Assembly: GCA_013397845.1 (NCBI GenBank)
Contig: VZTG01010319.1
Span: forward strand, 579,018 to 643,017
Direction: 5' to 3'
DNA length: 64,000 bases
Source: Melanocharis versteri
Taxonomy: Eukaryota > Chordata > Aves > Passeriformes > Melanocharitidae
Shown: positions 13,101 through 25,500 of the stretch, piece after piece
Layout: every line of letters starts with the position of its first letter
How positions within the stretch are numbered: the first letter of the stretch is position 1
Notes under the pieces: model-generated
The model's input: only the letters and a program-made list of their open reading frames with translations
Told to the model about the DNA's origin: nothing
The model's database searches: none
Translations under genes and position numbers: made by a program

Positions 13101-15952
13101 AAAAAAAGTCAGTGATGGACAATTTTGACTTAAAAATTTCCATGGGCCACCGTGGCACTGAAGTGCCCAAGACAAAGGATGCTTTACTAAACCCAAGGGT
13201 GAAAACAAAAAAGAGTAAAATGAGTCTCAAGTCTCCCCACTTTGGTATCTTGAATGAAGTCAGGACTAAACCCAAAACCTCAAATCACACAAGAAAGAAT
13301 TTTCAGTATTAGATATGCCCATTCTGCTGGTGAAAGCTCATCTATCACAGAATCCTGGCTCATCATGAAATAAAACATACTTATTTTACAAATGGAATAC
13401 AATCAAAAGAGATAAATTCAACTATCCTCAAAGGAAAAGGAGAAAAAAATCTCATGATCAAATTTTTCAGGTAAGTATCTCAAACCCAGGTGTTGGTAGT
13501 GACATCCCCATATTCACAGGTTGGGTCTTAAAAAGCCCAAGAACTTTATTTAAGAGCCAACCGTATAAGAATCCTAAATGATCAGGAAAACACAACTTTT
13601 ATCAGTCAGATTATTTTTATTCAGAGAAGTTTAACTACCTGACTCTCCATTTCAGGTTAGAAATTGCTGACTCTTATTTATTTCCTGGGAAGTTCTAGGC
13701 AGTACTTCCAAGTTTTACCCTTTGAACACCCAAACAGGTCATCTTACTGCAACAAATGGCAACATCGACGCTTCCTATATTGCTTGCTCTGTTCTTCTGT
13801 AATTCCTCTCCAATCAGTCTAAGAACAGCTTCCCACCCCACCTCTCACCCTACTACATCCATGAAAAAAACCTTCTCATTCTCAGTTCATTGCATGGAAA
13901 ATTTGGCCTGTTCTCAACACTCCACCTCACCAAAACATATCCCCTCTCCCCTTTCCATTTCCAACACCACCACGTCTTATTCTGTAACTTTCAGGGAGGA
14001 AAACTTTGTGCAACATGTCCATCTATCAATGTATTGCTCTCAGCTTTATAATGCATAAAGTTTTCATATTGTTCTCAGACAATATTATTTTAAGAAAAGC
14101 TTAAAAACTTCTACTGTCCTTAGAAAAGTGCAAAAACACAGAAAAGAACACAACCTTGTTAAAATACCGGATTTTCAAAGCTGAAGTTACACGTGCAGGA
14201 AAGCCAGGTCTGCAAAAAGTGGTTCTAAAAGTTAATAGTGTCATGTCACTTTTCCTCCCTTTTTAGTGTCTGCCTTTTTTCCTAGTGAGCAGGCATACCT
14301 TTCTTGTAAGTGTTACAGGTCTTGATGGTACAATTAACTGAAATTAGTATGGCAGGAATAAATATTAGGTCGAAAAATTAGGTGTTAAGGGATTAATTTT
14401 CAGATATCAACATATGTCTAATGGATTATCCCTCAACTTAATCTACTCAGGTAAATTCAACACTGATTTTTAGGTTAAAACAAAGAGAACAATCAAAAGA
14501 ATCACCAGGTAAATGCTTCTATCAGACTGCACAAGTGGGAACTCATCTGCTCTGTATTTAAATTAGGAGAGGAACATTTATCTCAGCAATGGGCTTCTTC
14601 TATTAGTTTGGAAGCAGACAAGGTATATTATTTATAAAGAACATTGAAAGAGAAAGAATGTCAGAGAGAAATGTATACATTAAGCACTTTTAAAAAACTT
14701 GAATCTAATACAATGTCCAAATGTCACCTTTATTTTCAAATATACAAGGCTACATATACCATTCACTCTAGTTACCTTCAAATATATAATAAAATCAAAT
14801 TTCCACCTCAGCTGCTACCCTTCAAGCTCCCCTTCAGAATCCAAAGAAATGCAGAATGAAAGCACATGACTCACCCTCACTGTGAGCAAAACTGCTTAGC
14901 ATGTATACATTAAACCAGAGTCCTCTGCATTACCTCTTCTGTCAGATATGTTTTGGGTTTGCTAGGGTGGGTTTTTTAGCACATAAAACATGCCATAAAT
15001 TCTTACTTAATCTACTAGAGTGTATCTGTGATTTACCAACAGTTTAAACAAAAACTAACATGAGGGTGAATTTAAAGTGTAACTATTTTATTTCATTATT
15101 TCCCTCTAAGTATAACAACCACTGGATTTCGAAGCAGTTAGCTGAAGTATCACTCAAGTTCCACAGCCAAAACTAAAGGCATTATCTTTGGAGTCAATGA
15201 AGTCTGCAGCTGCTGGAATCTGGAATGGAATGCATCTTTTCATTAGGCTGGTGCCAAATTAGAAATGCCTGCTCATCCAAATGAACCATGAATGCAGTAC
15301 TTTAGAAATATCTGCTCTTCGCATGTAACTCAGCATGCTAGAGAATGTGACAAGCCTAGTAACACTCCATCTCTGGCACTTGCTGGGGAATGAAAAATGT
15401 CACTGCCAGTGTCCTTGACTGAGCCCTCGCACAGCTGCCCTGTCCCAGAGGTGCTAGAGCAAACAAACTCAGCCTCCACTTGCAGCTCCATGCTGCTGCT
15501 CAAAATAGAACATTTTATTGTTTAGATGAATTGCACGGAGAGAAGATCATAAAGCCACAGATAACTGAAACCAGAGCTGGAAACCACAGTAAGAACCAAC
15601 AGGCTGTTACTCTGCTTAATTAAAGAGTGTGGAAAACATGACTCGTTTATACATCATGGCACAAACCAATCTTCCTCAGCCATACACGGATGCTGCTGTA
15701 TCACCCTAAGCCTCTACCTGCTCCTCTTTTCTCTCTCTCTGAGCACCTTAACCCTAAAACCACAGGCTGTAGAAGGATTCAAAGTATCTAATTAGGATTG
15801 CCCCCCCCTTAAAAAAAAAGGCTAGAACTTGCTGCCCCTGTTAGCATTTCATGCAAGCAGAGAAGGATTCGGCAAGTCCAGGTATCTTTACACAGGAACA
15901 GAGAGAGAGAGGCATCAACTTGCTGGAAAAACAAGGGGAGAGGAATGAAGCG
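10106..15952. other. Unique intronic DNA without genes
   Basis: AT-rich sequence with a tandem word at 11790-11818. The 100-codon plus-strand frame at 13756-14058 is rich in Ser, Thr and Pro because the DNA is pyrimidine/CA-rich, and shows no domain. Nothing else was recognised. Confidence 0.65.
11790..11818. repeat. Short tandem duplication (18-bp period)
   Basis: TACATGTGTAA occurs at 11790-11800 and again at 11808-11818, separated by CTAACTT. No function is suggested. Confidence 0.5.
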
Positions 15953-16187
15953 GATCATAGAACAGTTTGGGTTGAAAGGGACCTTAAAGACCATCTTGTT
16001 CCAACCCCCTGCCATAGACAGGCACACTTTTCACTAGACCAGGTTGCTCAGAGCCCCATCCAACCTGGCCTTGAACACTGCCAGGGATGGGGCATCCACA
16101 GCTCCTCTGGGCAACCTGTGCCAGTGCCTCACCACCCTCACAGTAAAGAAATTTTTTCTAATATATAATCTAAACCTGCCCTCTTTT
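15953..16187 (-). mobile_element. CR1 LINE 3' end, about 235 bp
   Basis: The plus strand shows the classic reverse-complement CR1 terminus: TCATAGAACAGTTTGGGTTG at 15955, then GACCTTAAAGACCATCTTGT, CCATCCAACCTGGCCTTGAA, and CAGTAAAGAAATTTTTTCTA near 16141. Homology fades after about 16187, so only the 3' UTR and the last RT codons remain. It is well preserved relative to the other short copies and lies in sense orientation to KCNQ1. Confidence 0.95.
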
Positions 16188-16828
16188 TTGCCTGTCTCTC
16201 AGCCAATGCTCAATATATATTTCCTGTGAACATTTTATAGCATTGAACTTTAAAAGCTTCTAAGCACAATGATCTCAAAGACTGCTCTGGGCAGATAATT
16301 CCATAGGCAAAGTGCCCTTACGTAAAAGCCCTTCTGAAGTCCCAAATTACAAAAAAAAACCTCTTTAATTTTTATCATGTACATCTCAGCGGATCAAAAC
16401 TTGGAGTATGTATGCTCTGGACTGTATCCATGTAGCTACAATAAATTAAAAATAAAAGGGTTATTTAACCTACACTTGCTTGCACGCAACTCTGCTGATA
16501 CTTTACTGATTATATCTAGACTTATTACTGAGTATTAGTCACAGAGTATGGTTAAATTTCTCTGACACTTGCACATATAAAATACTCTCATTATCTGATG
16601 CAAGAAACTGTAAGGGCCAGAGCATGCAAGCTTCTATTAAACAGAGTCACAGTGTTTATTATCACAAGCACTCCCACTGAATGTCACAATTCATAATATT
16701 AATTCAAAAAGAAAGTGCTACATTAGTGAACATTACAGCCACTTTGACAATGCTCATTTGCAACAAAAAGTCATTAGAGAAAGCCTGGTCTTTGAACAAC
16801 TAAGTCTTTAGCAATCTTTTGTTATTGC

Positions 16829-16843
16829 ATATATATATATATA
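16829..16843 (+). repeat. (AT)n microsatellite
   Basis: Seven AT units (ATATATATATATAT) ending in ATACATG. A similar short AT run is at 4368-4379. Confidence 0.85.
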
Positions 16844-17244
16844 CATGACAATTTATATACTATGCAAAAAAATCTTAAAAATGTGTTCAGCTGTTCTCAG
16901 AATGACTGAAAATCAATTGTACATGGTATGCCACACTGCTTAAGGGGAAAATAGCGAAAATAAGGGCAGGGAACCTGCCAGCGCTTTCAACAAACACCTA
17001 CAATAAAAGTCAAACAAATATTTACGTAACTATGGTTGACAGAACTAAGACAATCATAGCCTTCTCTCAAATCCAACCCTGAAAGCTGTTCACATGTTTC
17101 ATGTCACAGCCAGCTTCAAATAGCAAACCCTACTGATGATACTTTTCCCTAATATCTTAAATGTTTATTGCAATGAGGAATTAAAGGAGAATTCGTTATG
17201 GTCCTTTCTTTGACTTTACACACACATATACACAGTGATAAATG

Positions 17245-17352
17245 AATTCATTGAATCATTAAGGTTGGAAAAAGCCTCCAAGGTCACCAAGTCCAATCTT
17301 TGACTGATCGGCATCTTGTCAACTAGACCAGAGCACTGCATGTCATGTCCAG
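17245..17352 (-). mobile_element. CR1 LINE terminal fragment, about 105 bp, old subfamily
   Basis: TTGAATCATTAAGGTTGGAA at 17251, followed by AAGCCTCCAAGGTCACCAAG and a TCCAATCTTTGACTGATCGG stretch, matches the reverse complement of the CR1 end that contains AAGGTTGGAAAAGACCTC. The wording differs from the copy at 15953 (AAGGTTGG rather than GGGTTGAAAGGGACC), which indicates another CR1 subfamily. Only the 3' tip survives. Confidence 0.85.
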
Positions 17353-17510
17353 ATCAAAGTTGCCCACCAGTATTTCTTAACGGCAATAACGTGCAAAACT
17401 TGTATTACAACTGACAAAATCTTATGCTAACTGGAACCAACAAAAACAGTGGATATTGCCAAAGAAACAAGGCATGCAACCACTAAAGATGGAACTGGAC
17501 AGAAAAGACC

Positions 17511-17572
17511 TAACAAAAATTTGAACAAAAAACCCCAACAAACAAACAAACTAAAAAATCAAACCCAAAACA
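17511..17572 (+). repeat. A/C-rich low-complexity tract
   Basis: An AACAAA/AACCCC mixture (AACAAACAAACAAACT near 17537) of the same style as 36108-36152 and 53079-53133. It lies about 160 bp from the short CR1 fragment but is not part of it. Confidence 0.7.
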
Positions 17573-19219
17573 CCGGTTCGTTGCCAACACTGAACTGGAA
17601 GTCAGTGCACCTGCAGTCTGTCATGTCAGAGATATGGACACTCTAAATAAACTCTCTATCACTGTCAGGAGATCCAGAGACAGTTTAGGAAATTAATATT
17701 CTTTCCATTTAGGAAGGAAGTATTTTGTAGAAGAACATACATATGGAAATACTACTCTTGTTATTCCCATAGTGCTTCAATGAGTACTAAAGCATGGAAA
17801 GATGGCCCCAGCATGCAGAAGATGTGTCCCTCCTGTACCACAGTACAGAGCAACCTGTCCTTTTGGTGAGTCATAACCCACTCTGGCCATGGAGTGAAAC
17901 CCCAAAATTGCCCAGAAAGGCGTGCACAAAAATTCTGTTCTCAGTACAAAGCCAGGCACTTCAGAATGTGCCACAGGGTATCTACAGCACGAGTCTAAAA
18001 TAAGGAAAACCAATTACAAATGTAATGAATTAATTTTAAATTCCGCTCTTCATGACTCTTCAGCTTTTGCTAGTTAATTATCCTAATGATAGTTATTATA
18101 TCTCATAACTATTATTAGCAATAAAATCCCACATATTGCTATTTAAATATTAAATGAATAAAAAACTGACTACTTGAATTAGATATGTATGAGATTTAGC
18201 AGGTGACAAATCTTAGCTTTTTTTATTGCTGTAAAATCAACCAGAATTCAAAAGATATTAGTTCATTTATGTCCCATAAGTTTTACCCTTAGGCATAGAA
18301 TTATTACAATAGACATCATTCCAATCAACTATGAGCTATAAAGACATTACAGAAAAGAAGTTACAGTCTATACAAATATATAATAGCTCCACTAGGCATA
18401 AAGATTAGATCCACATGCAACTTTACTAAATGTTTCAAACGTTACATCACTAATTATATGATACTGTCACTTCTGGTAAACCACAGATGTAACATGAAAA
18501 ATATTCAGCTTGGTCTCATGTAGATCTTATCACAATGTGCAGGTTCCAAAAAAAACTGAACCAACCCTTTTGATCTCTGCACTGTATTAGCTGTTAGCTT
18601 AAGAGCAAGCTTGCTGAGCTGAGGAATTTTTGCAAGACTTGCTTCAAATCTCCACATGACAGAGGCAAGAGGTTGCACTTAAAATATGAAATCCTAACTT
18701 TCAGTTAAATCACATATTGTAGCATTTATGTAAATCATCAAGGTTAGCTTATGTTTTTAATATTTGCTACAATGTCCTTTAGAGAAGTCCCTGTCTCTCT
18801 CATTCCTCTAGATTTTCCGTAAACAAAAGCAAAGTTCAGTTCAACAGCTTGCTGTCATGTAACTAGCTTAAAATTAAAGTTTCTCCAAAAGTTTCAAAAT
18901 TTAGCAGCCAAAAAACCACTACATCAAAACACTGTATTGGAAAAACCCGCAGGTACACATGATACTGAATTTGTTGTACCTCCTTTAAATAAGAAAGGTC
19001 AAAACTTCATCTAGGTTAGTGTTTCATTCTTCTGTGTGCCAGCATCAATGGCTTCATTTAAAGTGTACAAGAATGAGGTTTCAATGGACAACAAGATCTC
19101 ACTTGGACATGGCAGGTCCTGAAGCAGAAACTAGTCCAGCACGTGGAACCTGGCTGCTAGGTGGGGAGAGGGACAGAGACAGATGGAGAAATAAAAAATG
19201 TGACCAAAAAGGGGGAAAG

Positions 19220-19460
19220 AAAGACCTGGAGAGGAAGCTGTATGAGGAGCAGGTGAGGTCACTTAGTCTGTTCAGCCTGGAGGAGACTGAAGGGAGATCT
19301 CATTGCAGTTACAACTTCCTCGTGAGGAGAAGAGGAGGGGCAGGCACTGATCTCTTCTCTCTGGTAACAGTGACAGGACCCAAGGGAATGGCCTGGAGCT
19401 GTGTCAGGGGAGGTTTAGTTGGAAATCAGGAGGAAGTCATCATGACAGCCACCCCCTGAG
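19220..19460 (+). mobile_element. CR1 LINE fragment (RT C-terminal region), internally deleted
   Basis: The plus strand matches the CR1 C-terminal coding region: TATGAGGAGCAGGTGAGG (about 19240), CTGTTCAGCCTGGAGGAGAC, GGGAGATCTCATTGCAGTTA, TCCTCGTGAGGAGAAGAGGA, GTGACAGGACCCAAGGGAAT, then GTGTCAGGGGAGGTTTAGTT near 19409. After GGAAATCAGGAGG the sequence appears to jump to GAAGTCATCATGACAGCCACC, resembling a segment normally some 60 bases further on, so a short internal deletion is likely. The 3' tail is missing. A long open frame covers this region by chance (19019-19459) but begins outside the element and is not in one CR1 frame. Confidence 0.85.
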
Positions 19461-21935
19461 ACAGGACACCACACCCTAGAGATCACTAATTTGGATCTAA
19501 CATGGTGACAGAGCAGCTTCATTCTGGAGCCAGCTGACCCTGAGCTTTCCTGAACAAAGGGTAACAGGGAAAAATGGGATTCTGGTTTTCTCACATTTAA
19601 TACCTACAGAGCGGAAATTCTCTCCCCGTCGTAGCCAGCAGACATTTCCCCATGAGTTCAACAGTGCCAGAGTAGTGTAAGAAGGTTTTCATCTCCTTGG
19701 CCACTGGCTGTAAACACGTACAGGGGAAGAACAATAAAAAGAACCCATAAAGCAGGGTGCTACTATTTTCTTCTATACTGGAGAACAAACTAAACAAAAT
19801 TAAACAGTTACTCTATTTGGGGTCTTCAACCCTTTTGCAAAACAAAGCAAAGAGGAATAGTGCCAAGCTGTTGGCCAGGCAGTTCAGAAAGTCTCCTGAG
19901 AACAGTAATCTGTAGAAGAAACAACCATGGGCAGTTTTGCAAAGCCAAGCTGACTTTTGCCAGGGGTTTAATAACTGTGCTATGTCTTCTGCAGCAATGA
20001 GAGGAATAAACACAAGGAAAGAAAAATCTCAAAAAAAAAAAAAATATTGAGGAATAAAAAGCTGCACAACAGCAGGCAAAGAAGCAAAGAAATCAGATTT
20101 TAAAAAGATTTATGAAGTTTCCTCTCTTCCTCTTTTCCTGCAATCTACATTAATCAGGGCTCCTGTCTCTTTTTGGGACCTTGATGAAGATGAGGTGAAA
20201 CCAAATATGTTTAATGAAGTCTGAAATGAGGCATGAAATTGAACCATTGTTTGATTCTGTGTTGCCTTTGCTTTCATAAGCAAGGCAGTTCTTGAAGCCT
20301 GGGTGGTACACCAGCATTCACTGGGGGACTGCCGAAGGGAAATCTATTTTGCTTTCAAGATATTGGTTTTTTTCCTTTTTATGGTATCAACTGACCAACT
20401 TCTTTATATAAGTCATGCAAACTGGTTGTATAGATGAAAAAGTAGATAGATAGTTAGGATAAGGAGCGAAAGACAAAGAAATGTCACATTTTCATAACCG
20501 GATAGTAAAACTGGGGTTAGAATGTAAGCAAATAAAGGTTAGCCAGAAAAAAATCACCATGAAGTGATCTAGAATAGAAAAATTCTAAATGCACTGAAAA
20601 AAGTTGAAATTATTTTTTAAAAAAAGAGTTTTTGATGCCTTTAAAATAGTAATCTGCTATAAAAGCTTAAACTGGGGGACTCACACTAAAACTACTAAGT
20701 TCATATCCATTTGCTTTATACTTTACTTGATTTTTAAAGATACTGATATGGTAGACCTGGAGCCACTCTGCAGTCATTTGTTATTAGTTTATGTCAACCT
20801 TAATTTCAGGATTAATAACCATATGATGGGACTAAAAGCAAGAACCTGATATGGCTCTGGGTTTTGGTATATTTTGCATTCAAAAAGAAGGCAACAATTG
20901 CCATTTTAAAAAGAACTGTGAGGCAAGGAAGGTGAGGACAGAGCAAAATGGGATGGGAGCAGACTTGTAGCTTTCTGCTGTGGTGGCTGGAGTTAAATGT
21001 GCAATTCTGTGAGGGGACAGTAAGCCTTATATAAGGAGGATGCATACATTTAAAAGGAGCAAAAATTATTCATTTAAACACTTTTGTTCCCATTTTTGCC
21101 ACTTTGATTTAAGCAATCCTAACCCTATAACACGTTACCAACAGCATAGCTCATCTTGATTTCTGCTCCCAGTTGTACCTTTTGGGGAAGCATAGGGCAC
21201 AGGGTACAGTGTCCTTGAATCTGATAAACCCACACCAGGAGGAAGGACCACCTGCATTTCTAGGGATTTCAGCAACCACATCACAGAACCACCCCATCAA
21301 CTCACTCAAGAGTTATGCAAGTATCAGTCTGGTTCCTGCTGCTCAAATTCCCATTGGAAGGCAGCACCAGAACCTCATTTTCTTGTAGTTAGATTTTTTT
21401 CCCCCCATTTCCAGCCTCAATTAATTCATGGCTAGCTGACACCCATTTGTGCTTTTGCTAGGAGCTCCCTCTACAAGCCTCTTAGCTTTTGGTTGCTTTG
21501 CTTGCCTATTATTAACAGAACGCAGCTACTGGTTGATCTTTTTGACATATTTTTCAGGTTTGAGTCCCAACACCTAAAAGCACCTCTTCTATTTCTGTCT
21601 GGAAATCAGGCAAGAGGTGTGTACAGTCCAGTTCACTGTATAAACCACAGGGGACTGATTACTGCCCTGTTAGAAAAACAGCCAAAAAAAAAAGGTAAGG
21701 GTTTGGATAAAAATAGCAACAGCAGCAGCAAAGTCAACTGTTTGAGAATGTTTCAAACCAGTTTTCTATCCCTGTTTAGCCACAGAGTACACACATCAGG
21801 GATAAGCATCAGGTATGTAAGAAATGCACGTTATGTTGGCACTGACTTTTTTATGTATATATTTACATTAAGTGAGTACATATGGGTGTACACACACATC
21901 TACTTTTACATGGATTTTTCCTGTTAGAAATCCTG

Positions 21936-22026
21936 CATATTCATGCATGCAAATGCAGCAAATTTTCCCATGGATCACAGCAGTTAAATTTGTAGAACTC
22001 AAGTGTTGCATGTTTGCATGCATATG
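21936..22026. repeat. Imperfect inverted repeat with octamer sites
   Basis: The left arm, 21936-21957 (CATATTCATGCATGCAAATGCA), is complementary to TGCATGTTTGCATGCATATG at 22007-22026 apart from two small indels, with a 49-base spacer. The left arm holds ATGCAAAT (21947-21954), the POU-family octamer. Another octamer in the opposite sense is at 22486-22493. Confidence 0.55.
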
Positions 22027-22269
22027 AAAGAAAAACAGAGAAACGCAGCAGGAACTGGCATCTCCCACACAAACGATGTGCTGTGTGTATTAACAAATGA
22101 ACAGCACACTCCTGAGGGAGTTAAAGTACATGGACAAGAAGTTCACTTCCTTGCCAATTTATCTCAAATATTTCACTAGATGTTCTTGCTGCAAAGAGCA
22201 CACACATGTATTTAATGTCCAATCAAATATCTTCAGTTTTTAAAGCCCGCGTTCTATTTTTAGAAAAAT

Positions 22270-22560
22270 AATACACACTAGAGAAACAAATAGAACATTA
22301 AAAATTAATTATGCCATGTTCTGCGGCAGCATAACAGGCATGCACCTTTGATTAGCTGATATAAGTGAAATTAAACGTCTCAAAAGGGTATATTATGGTT
22401 GTAATTAATTCATAACAATGGATTTGAATAGTTACCCAAAGCAATGGCAGTCACAACTGAATGTAATAAAGCAATTCCAAAAGTAATTTGCATGCATAGT
22501 TTATAAAAGTCCTAGAACTCTTTTAAACATATTTCTTTGATTATAAACAGCTGACATACA
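22270..22560. promoter_or_regulatory. Candidate conserved non-coding block rich in homeodomain/POU/SOX words
   Basis: The block packs TAATTA-type cores (AAAATTAATTATGC, GTAATTAATTCATAACAATGG), a SOX-like AACAATGG, a TCF/LEF-like CCTTTGAT near 22347, a reversed octamer ATTTGCAT at 22486-22493, and CTTTGATTATAAACAG near 22536. This density of developmental-factor words without repeat or coding signal resembles vertebrate conserved non-coding elements. Conservation itself cannot be seen from one sequence. Confidence 0.3.
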
Positions 22561-25500
22561 ACAGTATATTCAATTTTTCCAGCCATACTTCCAAAAAAAA
22601 TATTACACTCATAGCATAGGGTGAACTAAGTCATACTATAAACACAGGCTTTGTGTGCAATTTTAGCAAATCAAAGGCCAGCTGATTTTAAGAAACCAAA
22701 ATACACCATTGCATAAAAAAAGCTCAATATGCAAAAAATTAATCACAAAATTTCCCAAGCAAGTTCAGTTACACCAGCTTTCTTTAAATTACATGCCTAG
22801 CAAGGTTTTGTGAGACAGTGACACATATAATATACAAAGAAGCACCAGTGCTAAGGCTCCACCTTGCCCACTGTCCTCTCCTCAGAAGAGGACTGCTCCC
22901 TAAAGGACCAGCCCTTGGGAAAAGCACTCCTGAAACAGATCCACTGCAACTTCAAACTTGAAAATGTTCCCTAAAGTGTCAGAATATGTACATTTGCCAC
23001 TGAAGCCAAAAGACAGTAAGCTCCTTTTTGCAATATGAATTGAAAAGTCAATATGATGTTAAACTCCATCTAAAGTCTACCTTTCTAATGTTCTCTTACC
23101 AAACTAATGACATGAAATAAATAAGCACGTACGGCTGCGCAGGTAGAGAAAGACTGCATTTACTCGCAGCTTTCGATCCTTAAAATAAAGGAGCATAATA
23201 TCAGGGACTTCTGCATCGTGTCCAGACACACGGTGAGTACCATTTGCATGCAAGGATTTAAAAAAATTTTGGTGTCTATTTACGCTGAAGAAGACTTTCT
23301 TCCATGAATAGTTTTTGTGAAATTCAGTAGGCAGCACAAGGCACTACTTGAGCGTGAGCATGGACAGCAGAAAGCGACGCCAGATCTCTGCTGCTTTTGA
23401 AAGTGATACAGCTAACCCACGCTTCAACAGAATATCAGGTTCACACTTCAAGGGGCTCGTGGAAGTGCACAGGGCAGATCCTCAGCTAGTGAACAGATTC
23501 AAGAGCTGAGTGAAAGACAATCTTTTTGTTCTGTGAAAACATATATAATTTCAGAAATCGTTCCCATCCCAGAAGATGGGCAGGGAGAGGAAAAAGAATC
23601 AAAAGAGGATTTTCAAATAAAAATGTAACAATGCTTCGGTTTTGGTCAATCAAAGCACTTTAAAAGCTGGTTCACAAATTCCAAGATAGGTGTGCTTGTA
23701 CTTCATTACAAAGTGTTGCCTGAACATGAAAGATCTCTTTACTTAAAAAAAAAAAATCTCGACAGGGACTTTTTAAATATCTCAGATCTTTTTTTCCTCG
23801 CTATTTTTTAGTGCAGCCATAGATCAAAACAGACTGTGTTGTAAAAGCTTTTTTGAAGAAGAGCCAGTTTCTTTTGTGACAGCTCTCCCCTCAGAAATTC
23901 ACAACAAATTGCTCACTAGTCTAATGATAGAACTTCCCTGCGAAAATTTTCCCAAATGTATAGATGAAACTAATCTTCATCAAGAGGCATCCACAAGCAA
24001 GCCAAAAGCCTCTGAGTAATTTAAATCACATTCTGTGAGCAGTAGGGGATTATCATCATTGCCAGGAGGAAAAGACATGTTCTTTCCTGGAAAGTCCTGA
24101 CCAAGTTTCTTAGGAGACCTTTGTACTGAGAAGTCTAGACCTCAGACTAAGTCAATGGGATTGTCTTTGTTGGGGCTTTTTCAACATGGAATGTGTGATT
24201 TTAAATGGGATCTACTACAGACATCCAAGTGGAAGTCAGCAGGACTTGTAGGTGCTCAACTCTTGCAGTAAGAAAGTGTAATTTAGGGGAAGTCTTAAAT
24301 GGACTTTAAAAGATCTTGAATTTTAAGTCTGCATTTGTTTGGTACACTTTGTTATTTCTGGAAGAACTCTTCCTGCTGGGGTGACAATATTAATGGAGAT
24401 AAAACTGATAATACACACATAGTGATGAGGCCTACAACACAGAATGAGGATATGTGCTCTGGATTCAGCGTACACTGAATGCTCATGATAACCAACATTA
24501 AGCAGCTGTCCCTCCTAATGAAGTCCCGATTCGCAAAAGCACTGAAATCTGTGCTTCAAGCTTCTCATCATCAATGCTCAGCCTTAAAGGAGCTTTGGCA
24601 CCCAACCTCAGCCCTTGCACCTGCCCCTACAGAGCCACAGAAAATACAACAGCCTCTGGATGTCACAAAGATCTCTGCCTTTTCAGCTCCAGCTCATGAG
24701 CCCAACCCCTTCCTCAACACCGTGCCTCACCAGGCAGCACCATTTCTACAGATTTGCATCTGTTTTGAAAATGCAACTGGTCAGAAAATAATAGTTACTG
24801 ATACTGGGTAACTGTCAGGCAGAATATATTTTATTTTCTCAACCAAGCCACCTGAGCAATAAAAAAAAAAAGCTCTTGAGCTAGAATGCCATCAGAGGAA
24901 GGTGTGTTACTCTAGGGAACAGCCTGCTCACAGAACCTTTGCAAAAATCCACACAGCATTTCTCAAGTATACTGTCTCTGGGTACTTTGCCTTGTCTAAC
25001 ATTACAGTTTATGATATAGGTTTAGTTGCACATTTCATTTGAAAAGTGCAGGGAAAGAAGGAACCAGGTGAAACACAACCCTTAATAACCCATTTATTTT
25101 ATGGGTTTAAAAATCCCTAACACAAGTCACCTCAGGATAGTGTATTTTTTTAGCAGAGCATCTGGCACAGAGGCACATATTTAAGAGATGGTCTCTGTGC
25201 CTGAATGAAACTTGGAAGAGAACAAGTCATCATTCACTGCAGAGATGATCTACATGGTTGTGTGCCTGGCTGGCATTCACAGGATTGTCCTGTAAACATT
25301 TTTGACATGCTGTTGTATGCTAAGCTCTCAGGGTGACGGGCAGATATTTCTTGACCTAACCAAATTGTCCTAAAAAAAGGTACATCATAATTAATGCTGT
25401 CTTTTGATGACTTCTTTTAGCTTTTTGGCTGAAATAAATTTTGCTTCACTACAGAAGAACTATGATGTTTAAAGGGACACTTACTTGAGTCAAAAGTACC

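Noticed and set aside
13756..14058. 100-codon Ser/Thr/Pro-rich frame
   Set aside because: Composition follows the CA/pyrimidine-rich DNA; no signal peptide plus domain pattern and no splice support.
19019..19459. 146-codon plus-strand open frame
   Set aside because: The second half is a CR1 fragment and the first half is unique DNA; no single protein family explains it.
21493..21927. 144-codon plus-strand open frame
   Set aside because: No domain, no splice context and repetitive Tyr/Ile-rich end from AT-rich DNA; judged a chance frame.
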